A stretch of 64,000 nucleotides of DNA from Podospora comata (Eukaryota > Ascomycota > Sordariomycetes > Sordariales > Podosporaceae), in the NCBI GenBank assembly GCA_017354895.1, contig CP071493.1, positions 5,332,001 through 5,396,000 of the forward strand, written 5' to 3'. The notes below the pieces were generated by a model. It was given only the letters and a program-made list of their open reading frames with translations. It had not been told where the DNA came from and ran no database searches. The position numbers and the translations under genes were made by a program. The first letter of the stretch is position 1. Each line of letters opens with the position of its first letter. Shown here piece after piece: positions 52,713 through 63,023 of this stretch.

Positions 52713-53760
52713 ATGCGTCTTAGCAGCTGGCGTCTGCTACTCTTCTCGGTCCTAACACTTATTATGTCCATTATCCTTCCAACCCTTTACAAAACAAACC
52801 CATTGCTGCTCTCAACCCTACGAAACAAGTTCATCACAACAACAACAACAGTAACAACAACAAACAACCTCTTCTTCCGCCAAACTCACAAAATGACCAC
52901 CGTCTACCACCCCTCCCACCCGTCCATCCCCATCACCCTCCCCGACGGTCTCACAAAAGACCAACTCCTCAATTTCCATCCCTTTACCGTGTGTTCCCCC
53001 TTCCTTTTATCCTCCATCCATCAACTGACTTGATCAACAGTCCTGGCTATCAATCCTGACCACCTCTCTCACCTCCCAATCCACCACCCCCTCCCACCCC
53101 TTCTCCCCCAACCCATACACCCTCCGCTCTGTCAAAATCCAATCATTCGACCTATTCGGCCCCAGAGTCGGCTTCCTCAAGCTTGTAGCCGATGTCAAAA
53201 ACGATAAAAACGAGACGCTCCCCGGCGCAGTGTTTCTGAGAGGACCATCGGTGGCTATGCTTGTGATGCTCATACCCGATGATGGCAAGGATGAGGAGGA
53301 GAGGTACGTTTTGCTGACGGTGCAGCCGAGGGTTGCGGCGGGGAGTCTGGAGTTTGTGGAGTTGCCTGCGGGGATGGTGGATGAGGAGGGGGAGTTTGTG
53401 GGGACGGCGGCGAGGGAGATTGAGGAGGAGTTGGGGATTAGGATTGAGGAACGGGAGTTGAGGAATCTGAGTGAGATGGCGTTGGGGGAGGAGGGAGGGG
53501 GGGAGGGGTTGGGAAGGGGGGTGTACCCTAGTCCGGGGGCGTGTGATGAGTTTATACCTATTTTTATGCATGAGAGGCGGGTGCCGAGAGATACGTTGAA
53601 GGAGTGGGAGGGGAAGTTGACGGGGTTGAGGGAGCATGGGGAGAAGATTAGTTTGAGGTTGGTGAAGATGGGTGATTTGTGGAGGGTGGGCGGGAGGGAC
53701 GGGAAGACGTTGGCTGCTGTGGCGCTGTGGGAGGGGTTGAGGAGGGAGGGGAGGGTGTAG
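52713..53760 (+). CDS. NUDIX hydrolase, ADP-sugar diphosphatase (NUDX14-like)
   Basis: Exons 52713-52988 and 53041-53760 (52-bp intron, GTGTGT...AACAG) give 331 residues. The first 60 residues carry a hydrophobic/basic segment (WRLLLFSVLTLIMSIILPTL) that could be a mitochondrial or membrane targeting sequence; the ATG at 52894 (CAAAATGACC) is an equally good or better start and begins the conserved core at PITLPDGLTKDQLL. The NUDIX box starts at about residue 202: GMVDEEGEF, then REIEEELGI. The usual Glu at position 7 of the box is Gly, as I recall for plant NUDX14-type ADP-glucose/ADP-ribose diphosphatases, while REUxEExGU is intact. The enzyme should hydrolyse ADP-sugars to AMP and sugar phosphate. 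Coding bases flip from C-rich to G-rich near 53230. Confidence 0.85.
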
Positions 53761-53932
53761 ATGTGGTGATGGGAGGATGGTGAGGCGTGGTGTTGTTGTT
53801 GTTATTGTTGGTATTGTTGTTGCTGGTGCTGACAGCTGGTTGTCAGGTGATGAGACACTGCTGGTAGGTCGGGTTCGAGACTCACGCTTATAAGATGCAG
53901 ATGTAGAGATGAGGTTGACAGTAAACACTACA

Positions 53933-54077
53933 GGGCGTATGGTCTAGTGGTACGACGTCTCAGTTGCAGATAATGTTCAAAGCCTTGAAGCCGTTGGAAG
54001 CTCCAAAACAGGTGAGAGGGTTTCGAATGATGTAATGCTCCATGAGAAGGTTCCAGGTTCGAACCCTGGTACGTCCA
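53933..54077 (+). tRNA. tRNA-Ala (anticodon TGC) with a 73-nt intron
   Basis: Acceptor GGGCGTA (53933-53939) pairs with TACGTCC (54070-54076), discriminator A; the third pair is G-T, the G3-U70 wobble that marks tRNA-Ala. D-arm GGTCTAGTGGTACGAC. Anticodon stem TCTCA (53958-53962) pairs with TGAGA (54043-54047); the loop has T33 and anticodon TGC (53965-53967). The intron is 53969-54041. T-arm CCAGG-TTCGAAC-CCTGG is perfect. The mature length is 72 nt. The intron is long for a nuclear tRNA gene. Confidence 0.9.
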
Positions 54078-54238
54078 TCTTTTGCAGTTTTTGGGGCAGC
54101 TTTTTGCTTGTGGTTTATTTTCTATTAGTATACCCAATCTGTGTTGATGTTTGTCTACCTGAACTCCTTGCTTTAGATCCCTCAATTAACATTACTATTT
54201 CTATTCAACCTCCCGCATCTCTCGGTTCATGATGACCC

Positions 54239-54997
54239 TCACAGCCTGAACTTCTTTGCAATCTCAATACCCTCGGCCAAATTCGCTATCCTAGCATCAA
54301 TCGCGTACCCTTCCTTCTCCAGTCGTATACACTCCTCCCACAAATCAACAAGCTTCACGTGAAACACCTCGATGAACTCATTCTCCTCCAGCTCCGGCTC
54401 CAGGTTTTGATTCTGCGGCAAGCTCATATCGACACTGACGTGCACCATCTTGAGGTTGGTGTTCGTAAAGCCGGGGTCGTTGAACATGACGGGCGAGGAC
54501 TCTATCACCTCGCAGACGTAACCAGTCTCCTCCTTTAGCTCACGAACGGCGGCTTCTTCTGCCGTCTCGCCCTCGTCGATGAGGCCGGCGGGGAGCTCGA
54601 TGACGATCTTGTCCAGGGGTGGGCGGTATTGCTTCTGGAGAACGACTTCGGGACCGGTGGGCTTTTCGAGGATGGCGACGATGCCCACGCCGTCGATGCC
54701 GGATGCTTTGGGGCGGGTGCGGCGCTCGGCGGATTCCCAGATGCGGGTTATGCCTTTGGGATCGAGGTAGATTTTTCTAGAGAGAAAAGGGTGGAAAGGG
54801 GTTAGGAGGAGAAACCACGTCGTGGAGCGTTCGTTTGTATGGCTTACTTGACGAGTTTGGTCCAGACTGCTTCACTATCCGGCTATATGGACATGTTGGT
54901 TTATGGGTCTTGAATGTTTGTTTTGTTTTTGTTATGGGAGGCTTACAAGCGGCTCGGTGGCTATCACTTTTGCTTCGGATTCTGGTGCCAAAACCAT
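54239..54997 (-). CDS. ADP-ribose pyrophosphatase (Ysa1/NUDT5 type NUDIX hydrolase)
   Basis: Minus-strand exons 54997-54947, 54882-54848 and 54776-54239 give 207 residues; introns are 64 bp (GTAAGC...ATATAG) and 71 bp (GTAAGC...TCTAG). The start reads MVLAPESEAKV. The N-domain has VWTKLVKKIYLDPKGITRIWE (first 20 residues matching the NUDT5 dimerisation strands), then the canonical NUDIX box at about 93-115: GLIDEGETAEEAAVRELKEE plus TGY, with all catalytic Glu. The family hydrolyses ADP-ribose and O-acetyl-ADP-ribose to AMP and ribose phosphate, cytosolic or mitochondrial. The length is normal. The second exon is only 35 nt. It converges with the NUDX14-like gene across the tRNA-Ala. Confidence 0.93.
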
Positions 54998-56193
54998 TTT
55001 GGATTGCACTGGAGGAAAATAACTTTCGTCTGGCCTTGCTATCATTTTCTGGGGGGGGTGTGTTTTGTGAGGTTGTTCTGGTGATAATGTGGAACAATGT
55101 CGGTGTGTAAGTCGAGGTGGTGAACGATAATCTGGGGCACCTCTGCGGCTAGGGCTCCACAGAAGCCGATAGGGGATGCTGGGGTCACCGCTGTGACCCA
55201 CCCGCTGTATCTGTACCACAGCCACGGTGTAAGTGCCGCTGGCCAATGACGATGGAGGCAATGTGTGATGTGTTGGCTGTTCTGAAGCTTTTCTTCTTGC
55301 GTGCCAACAGCGGTTCCTGTGATGCTGGTCATGTGGTGTATGGACGGCTGGAATTGCCCTGGATTGGATCTACGGGGCTGGTACGCCGGCAGCAGACAGC
55401 TGCAAGGGCGAGTCGGTTGTAGTTTGCGTTTATCGAGGATGGCTACCTTATTGATAATGTATCGTTGCTGTCGTCACCCATGACGGGAATGCCAGGTGAC
55501 GTTTGACCTGACGCGTGTTTGATGTCGAAATGGTTGGTCCGGAGGAGTGAAATGCCCGCCCTGCAGTGATCGTGATTGCTTCGTGTTGCAAGATCCGTTG
55601 TGGAGCTGAGACCGCCATACTTTAGCATCCTCACAGCTCTCGTGCATGTTGATGGGCATCAGGGGCAAGATTCTGATATTTTACGCTACTCATGAGGCTC
55701 TAGACGTTATGACATCTCAAAAGTTAGATATCCCTTCCTCAAATGTTCCGGGACGTCCCGGTAAGGCTGGAATGTGGGTTAGGGTTCCTGAGGGCCGCGA
55801 CAAGGCCGCGTTTATCGCAACCTCTCATTGCATTCCCGCAAATAAAAACTGCAACATCACCACGCAACTACCTACGAATCAATCCATATCGTTTTGAGTA
55901 GATGCTCAGATGGGCATCAAACGTGTCCCTTACCTGCCTTTCTCGGTGTCATTTTTTTTTGTAGGTCTCGGACGGAAACAGGGGCGGCGGGCATATTGAC
56001 CGCCGTGCCGCTCGCCTCACCTTGCACCTCGGTGCCTTGTTTTTGCTGCGCGTCATGAAGCTTGTTTCGACTTCTTCTTATCAATCAAGATCTCTTGACA
56101 TCCTTGGCTTCATTTTTACTCGGCTGATTCAGTTTCTACTCACTTCTCGCTTTCTACTTTCGTCAGTAATTCCAATCGCCGGCTGCCACCAAA
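54998..56193. other. Intergenic, 1.2 kb
   Basis: Upstream of both Ysa1 (minus) and the second MFS gene (plus). Frames below 110 codons only. The 150 bases before 56194 are T/C-rich. Nothing else is seen. Confidence 0.45.
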
Positions 56194-57931
56194 ATGGCAC
56201 CCAACGACGATGACGACAGAGCGAGCATCGCAACAACAGAGGAAACCCCCCTCCTAGCCGGCTCACCAAGACCGTCATCACCTCGCCCCAACCAACATGA
56301 ACATGATAGCCAACACGGCCAACCAACTCTTACTGCTACCACTTCCAAAAACGACCAACTTCGAAACCGTATCCGGCCCCGCGTTCTGATTCTTGTGTTT
56401 GTCACACTCTTTTTGATCGAGTTGGGTGTTGGCATCACAGTCGCCCCTAACAGCGCCATCATGGAATCTATCATTTGCCGGCAGCACTACCCCAGGCTGC
56501 CGCTTTCCCCGGACCATCCAATACGGCAGTTTGCAGGGGGGGTGGCGCTGATAGATGACCCTATTTGCAAGTCACCGGATGTGCAGTCCGAGCTGGCCAT
56601 GTTGAGAGGGTGGGCGCAGACGTTTGAGTGTATTCCTGGTCTTATCGGGGCGGTGCCATATGGGATATTGTCGGACAGATGGGGCCGGAGGCCGGTGCTG
56701 GCGTTGAGTTTGTTTGGCTGTTTGCTGTCGGTGGCGTTTATGTATTTGGTTTGTGAGTATAACCTCGATACCTGGGAGATGAGGGGGGTTGTGCTGATTA
56801 ACTGGCTAGTTTACTTCTCGGATGTGGTGCCGCTGTGGTGGTTCTGGTGGTCGTCGGCGTTTGAGCTGTAAGTTTGGCGACGTCGGACAAAAGGTTGTGC
56901 TGAGGTTGAAATAAACATCAGGGCTAACATGAACGGTCAACAGTATTGGCGGTGGCGGCACCGTTCTGGTGGCTATGCTTTATACTTTTGTGGCAGACGT
57001 TGTCCCCGTTGACGGGCGCGCAACAGTTTTCCTGCAGCTTAACGCCCTGTTTTTGGGCTCGCAGATGCTCGCCGGTCCGCTGGGGGGTGCCATGATGGTG
57101 AATGACCCGTGGGTTCCACTATGGGCATCCTTGATCATTATAGGGGGTGCGAACTTGCTCGTTCTCTTTTTGCCGGAGACGCTACACCTTCACGACAAGA
57201 AGAACGTGGCAACCGCTTCAGAAAACGACATGGACGACGAGAGGTCAGGGTTGCAAAAGCTCTTATACAAGACAAAGACTGGGTTGGAAGAAGTCTGGGA
57301 GTTCATTCTTGGAAACAAGAGCGTAGGTTTGTTGATCTTGTCTATGACTTTTGTTATTCTTGGTCGGTTCGTGGGCGAGATCTTGCTACAGTACGCCACA
57401 GAGAGGTATCACTGGAGTTGGAGCAGAGCGTCATATCAGCTCGTGATACGGAATGCCTTCAGCATGTTCACGCTGCTGGTTCTGATGCCTTTTGCCAGCT
57501 GGTTTTGCCTTCAGCACCTGGGAATGTCGGCAGTGGAGAAGGACATCTGGTTGGGCCGATGGTCTGGTGTCACGGCGGTGGCGGGCTGTCTGATCATTGC
57601 TGGAGCGACCAACGGGGTGCTTTTCTCTGTGGGACTGATCTGGTTTGCGCTTGGCTCAGGGATCACGTCCGTGATTCGGTCTCTCCTCAACAGCTTGGTG
57701 GAGGAGCACCATGTTGGTACCGTCAACACTTTGGTAGGCTTCATGGAGAACGTCGGGATGATGGCAGCTGGCCCTCTTCTGGCTAAGAGCCTCAGCCTTG
57801 GACTCGAATTGGGAGGCCGTTGGGTCGGTCTCCCACTCATCACGGCTGGAATGTTCATCGCGACTTCTACGGCGATTCTGTGGATCTTTCGGTTACCGAG
57901 ACGGCCATCGTTGGTGGATCTGAGAGCTTAG
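56194..57931 (+). CDS. MFS transporter (DHA1-like)
   Basis: Exons 56194-56867 and 56944-57931 (76-bp intron, GTAAGT, GCTAAC, CAACAG) give 553 residues. The N-terminal 60 residues are cytosolic and hydrophilic (TTEETPLLAGSPRP). The first helix is about 65-85 (LILVFVTLFLIELGVGI), followed by an unusually long luminal loop with Cys (ICRQHYP...DDPICKSP). Motif A in loop 2-3 is GILSDRWGRRPVLALS. The intron falls just before IGGGGTVLVAMLYTFVADVV, the usual RxxxGGG-type helix. Six further helices follow after a charged central loop (ENDMDDERSGL). This loop pattern is shared with fungal transporters annotated as MFS of unknown substrate. Plasma-membrane or vacuolar location is inferred. Confidence 0.9.
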
Positions 57932-59638
57932 ATACGATGCGATCAGATCTCCCCAAAATCCCATCGCGATTCGCCGGGAGACAAGCTCAGCTGAAGCGGG
58001 ATTCAAAGCTTCCAGAAGGAGCGCAGATGACGTCGAACCCCAGGTGTCATCAAAATAGCCCCGATAGCTCGCTAGGATAGACCCAGGACGCCACGATAGC
58101 TGAGAGGACCCGGGTTGTCGGGAATTGGCCGTTTTGCGAACCCGCGCAAAGCCATGGACTAGGGGGTGAAATATGGCCTCATCTGGATCGATAGTTGACA
58201 AAGGAGAAATGAGATTTTTTCTCTCACTGAGAAGAGGCTAAAAAACCAATATGCAGTCCGAGTCAGGATGGAAGCAGCAATGGAGCCAAGGAAGATAGGA
58301 GATGCAGCTGCAAGGGGCTCGTGGTGTGTTCAGCAAGCCACAGCTGCCAAACTGCAGGTAGCCGGTAATACCAAGCACAGACCATATGCCGCCCACAGGC
58401 AGCCTCTTGTGCAAACTATCGACTTCCCCTTTCCAAGACAATTTTTCTTCAACAAAGTTGGCATGTGTCACGTGCTCGCGAGAAGAGCACAGCAAACGTC
58501 CTTTCCGTACGGGTACATACAACCACAAGGTGAAACGCTCCTCCAGGTCGATCATCGATCCGATAATTGCGATTGCCAGTCCACCCACGGTTTTGTCTTG
58601 CACCCCGCTGCTCCCGCCTTGGAAGGACGGCACGGGAGGGGTGATGAACCGCTACCAATACAACCTCAAAATTGTTGTAAAGTCGCGTCCAGTCCACGTT
58701 TTCCTGCATTAACTCTGCATGCAGCCATCACAGCTATCGACGATGTTGCAAGGACGTCATATACGCCGTAAACCAGCTTCTCGTGGACCAATCTCCTTAT
58801 CGCTTCCCCTGCATATCCCGTCCGATAGCCGACCACACCACATCTCCTTCCTTTTGGAAACCACACAAGCCTCACCAGCGGGTGTCTCTTATTACCCAGG
58901 TACTTATCGGACCTGTTTCTCACAGCCAGCCAGCCCCCATTGCACCATGGAACAAGCCCAGAAAGTCGGCTTTCCGCACTGGGCTTCCCAAAGCGGCTGG
59001 CTGGGGCCCCTGGTTCGCCAGCATGCCAGGGCCCTCTTGCTAGCGTTGCCATCTCGTGCGAATCATCTCCACCAGCGCGTAGCCCCAGTCCCTGAATGTG
59101 AAAAAGATGCGACCATTTCCCCCTCTCCATTCCTCTCTCTTCAGCTTGCTGTTCGGGTGCTTTCTCTCTGCTTTCCTCTTGTCTTCTTGCTGTCAGCGGT
59201 CCTATCCCTCTCGACAACACTCGTTTGCTGGCTTTCACCTGCCGTGTTGCTTATTATATACACACATATCTCACCATTCGTCGTTCATTTACTTCTTTTG
59301 GACAGTCAAAAGTTTCTGTCACCGCCCAGCCCGACAAACCCCACGCTGCCCCTTTTCCGGGCTTTGATCTTGAAAAGCGCTCGGGCTTCCATGCCGGGAG
59401 TTTCCCAGACGACTCGCAGTTGAACAAGTTCGATTTTACACAAGCGACGCGTTGTTACGTTTCCAGCCCCTGCCGTATTCCGACCGAGTAGCACCTCAGA
59501 CGGACTGAGGTAGCATTGGCTTGCTCGGTTTTATATGTGTGGGTTCCGCCAGAAGAACAACCCCCTCTAAACTTCGTCATCCTGACTCTTCTCTTCTCAG
59601 TAATGTATTAGTCTAAACAATAATCACTATCTGCCAAA
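57932..59638. other. Intergenic, 1.7 kb
   Basis: 3' flank of the MFS gene and a long upstream region for the large disordered protein. A 190-codon minus-strand frame (58666-59238) starts with GTG and lacks motifs, so it is not called. The plus strand is pyrimidine-rich from about 58720 to 59380, promoter-like. Confidence 0.45.
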
Positions 59639-62600
59639 ATGGTGTCTTTCTTTGGCCTCAGAGTTGGAGGCAAGAAAAAGTGAGTGGTTATGACATCTAT
59701 GCTGGAGAAACACCCGCCAACCGTTGATGCTACAGGAAGGCGGAAACCAACCGGGCGAAGGAGCCTGAGAGGCCGAAACGGATCGATCAGAATACGCTGG
59801 GAGAAGGACAGTTCTTTGGGGTCAACACAGACGCAAAGAGTGTGTTCAATGAGGGCAGCATTCGATCGGTTTCCCGCGCTGGGACTGGAACGCCCCAAGC
59901 CGGCGTCAGAGGCCCATATACCGAAACACACAACCTTAGCGCGGTGAGCATGTTCGACTTGGGAAGTGCCTCTCGCAGCGGCAGTCAGGCCAGCTTTCGA
60001 CCAGACTTGAAGTCTCCTGCCTCCGACATGAACTTGGGTGGACGGTTCGGTGCGCAGGGCGGGTCCTCGACAAGTCTGGCCCTCCCACCCGGACCTCCTT
60101 CTAGGATGGGCTCGAGACCAGGAACACCAAGTGGAAGAAGCAAGGCCTGGGTCAATCCGCTGGATGTTCACTGGGCTAGAGCTACACCGACAGCACCGAC
60201 ACCGTTGAAGATTCACCCTCTGGCGCAGTCCAGCATCGAACTTCCTCCCCCAACGCCAACCAAGTCCGACGCGGGCTCTGTCTTTGGTGAAGAGGCAGAT
60301 GATATGGTGGATGCTGTCATGGCCTCGGTGAAGAAGCAAGAGGAAGAAAACAAGGAAAAGGCGCGAGAGATGGAGAAGAAGAAGGAGACGGCACGTTTGG
60401 AATTGGAGAGGCTGGAGAGGCAAAAGTCAAACGAGTCCATGCTGCCTAAATCGCCGGTTGAACGACAACATCAGCTGTCTTTTTTTGACAGACCACAAAA
60501 CAGTCCGACATTGCCTGGGCCAATGTTCCGGGGCAATGTTGACCAGAGACCCAGCAGCCGAGGTGGTCCACGCCAGGATAGCCCTATCAGTCCAACCGGA
60601 GGTCAGTCACCTACTATTCATCAAGGTCCCCCTCCTACCGGGCCGCCTACCCAGTCTCTTCCCCAGCCCCCCGGTCAGGGACCGCGTCAAGGACCACGAG
60701 GACCTAATGAAGCTAGAGGGCCACAGCAGACCAACACTCCCCCGTACAGTCCAACTCACAGTCCAACTGAGGCATCTCGGGGCGGTTTCCCCCCGAAGGC
60801 TGCTCAGGGTCCCAATCCGATCGAGCCCCCCCGGGGCCCTCCTCGCAGCTCGCCTCCTGGTCTTCGAAACGGACAGCAGAGCTTTCATCTTCATGGTCCA
60901 CAACAGCGCAATTCTCCCCCGCAAAGTGCCGGTCCGTATCGTCCGCCTGGACCGCACAACAATGGACCAAGGAACGGTCCTCCTGGCCCTGGCCCACGAG
61001 GTCCCGGCTTCAATGGACCACGATCTGAGAGTCCCATGCGCAGGCCGATGGCACCGGGGCAGTTACGATCCGAAAGCCCTGCGCGCAGGCCAATGGGCAG
61101 CGGAGGGCGTTCAGAGTCTCCCGGACCACGGTTTATGGGAAATCATCAACGTCGCCCTGAAAGCCCTGGCCCAAGGTTTAGGGGAAATAACGAGTTCCGA
61201 TCAGAAAGCCCCAGACGTGTGCCTGGGAGCAATGGTCCTGACCCTCAACAGTTTCCTCCTGGAATGGGTCCCCGACCCGGACCGGGCCCGGTTCCTCGCC
61301 CACAGGTTAATACCACCTTCGCCCCTCGTCCACAGCCCGATCCAGTGGCCGTCTCTAGCCCCCAGGTCGATGCTGCCCCTGAGCTCCCAACGCCGGTGAG
61401 CGAGGCCAGAAAGTCACCGCCCCTTGTTTCTACACTGACATCCCCTACGCCGTCAACTGCGAGATCATCTGTTGATGATGAATTTCTGGACCAGCTTACC
61501 ACTCCGCCTGTTATCCGGGATGTCAGTGCGAAGCGGGACACTCTCCATGCGACTCACCGTGCCGAACAGAGCTTGTCTATGAAGATCGAAGAGCTGGAAA
61601 AGACCATCCTCTCTCAACATGTCTTGAAGCCAAGACCGACAAATCTGGCCCCTGCGCCTGTCAACCACAGAATGAGCACCGCGAGCAGCTGCTATAGCAA
61701 CGACATGCCCGATGCGAAGGACGACGAGCATGATGAGGACGACAACGATGAGCCAATCTTGTCTATTCAACCTGCTCCATTGCGGATCCCCTCTCCTCTG
61801 CCTCCTTCCGTGGCGGCTGCTGTCACAAGCCCAGTCCAGTCCCCTGGAAGTCCCATTCGAGCACCCAAGGCCGGTCAAAGGCCCAGACGCCCCGGTCTTG
61901 AGGAATATGGTGTTGCCAGCAGCCAGCTGAGCTCTCCCCGCGCCCGCGTCCCAACCCCAGCACCCGCCACCCTGACCAGCCCAACAGACAACAACAGCAT
62001 CCGTAGCTTCCACACAGCCAACAACTCTCCTCCCTCTCGCTCCACCACACCCCTCAAATCCAAGCCCAGTCTCCCTATCCTCGTCCCTCCTACAACCGCA
62101 TCCACCACCGCCATCTCCCCAGCCGAACCGCCCAAACCAATCCCCTTCATCGACACCGGCTTCCAGTTCGACTTTGGCACTACCACCACCACCACCACCG
62201 GCCCCTTAACCCCCGACTCCTCCCACTGGCACGTCAGCTCCCCCGTCACCGAATCCGCCGCTGCCCCAGGCGTAGCTATCGCCTCCGCCCCCGCTCCCAC
62301 CACCACCTCACCATCATCACCAGAGGATACCGACCTTCCCAAATTCACCCGCCCCAACGTCCCCCCCCCCCTCAAGCTCAAGTTCAATTTCTCCCCCGAG
62401 GCCTCCTCCCGCGATCCCACCTTTGGCACCCTCACCCCACCGTTATATTCGGCACCCCCTATGATCGCCGTCAACGACGGCCGTCCGTCCACCTCGGGGG
62501 AGTACAACCCTTTCTCCCACGGCGGGCTGCAAGCTTCCCCGCAGTTGATCTCTCAGTTTCCAGAAAGCATGAAGGACGAGAACAGGTTGAGTTTCATGGG

Positions 62601-62712
62601 GATTGGCGTGGCGAGGGGGCCGAGCATCCGGGAGGTGAGGAGGCCGGGGACGAGCCACGGCACCGGGCAGGGGCATAGAATGGTGGATAGTTTTGGGACG
62701 GGGTTCATCTGA
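59639..62712 (+). CDS. Large Pro/Gly/Ser-rich disordered protein
   Basis: Exons 59639-59679 and 59736-62712 (56-bp intron, GTGAGT, TTGATG, TACAG) give 1005 residues. The tiny first exon gives MVSFFGLRVGGKKK, joining to KAETNRAKEPERPKRIDQN and TLGEGQFFGV, a short conserved-looking head. A coiled-coil Glu/Lys segment (about 155-200) follows, then some 200 residues of PRGP-, PPG-rich sequence, an array of RSESPxRRP-type units (about 375-450), more Pro/Ser/Thr, one short helix (SLSMKIEELEKTILSQHVL) and a C-terminal acidic/basic tail ending RMVDSFGTGFI. No catalytic domain or membrane helix. Low-complexity SESP repeats are plausible kinase targets. It may be a scaffold or RNA-associated protein; no function is assigned. 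Confidence 0.75.
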
Positions 62713-62731
62713 CACACACACACACACACAC
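62711..62731. repeat. CA dinucleotide run
   Basis: A short (AC) run of about ten units starting within the stop codon of the preceding gene; probably variable between strains. Confidence 0.8.
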
Positions 62732-62861
62732 ACTCGTTCGTTTTTCTTTATTAGCTGTGGTTATATTTCGTGTAAATATTTTTTATGGATCAACCAACCC
62801 CTTTTTGTGATGAATATCTGGAAAAGAGAACAGACATTGGATACCAGGAAAGAGGAGGAAG

Positions 62862-62931
<70 letters not shown>
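62862..62931. repeat. ATC trinucleotide microsatellite
   Basis: About 23 uninterrupted ATC units (70 bp) in the gap between two convergent genes. On the minus strand it reads GAT. It is not part of a supported gene. Confidence 0.9.
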
Positions 62932-63023
62932 GGGCTCTGTTTCCACAGGGCCGAAAGAGAATAAAATCCTGAACTTTGTCACACCACTTCATTGTGTCCG
63001 CTTTGTATATATCCGTCCATCCA

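Noticed and set aside
58666-59238. 190-codon minus-strand open frame
   Set aside because: Starts with GTG, has no motif, no homologous feel and no splice support; lies in the pyrimidine-rich upstream region of the large disordered gene.
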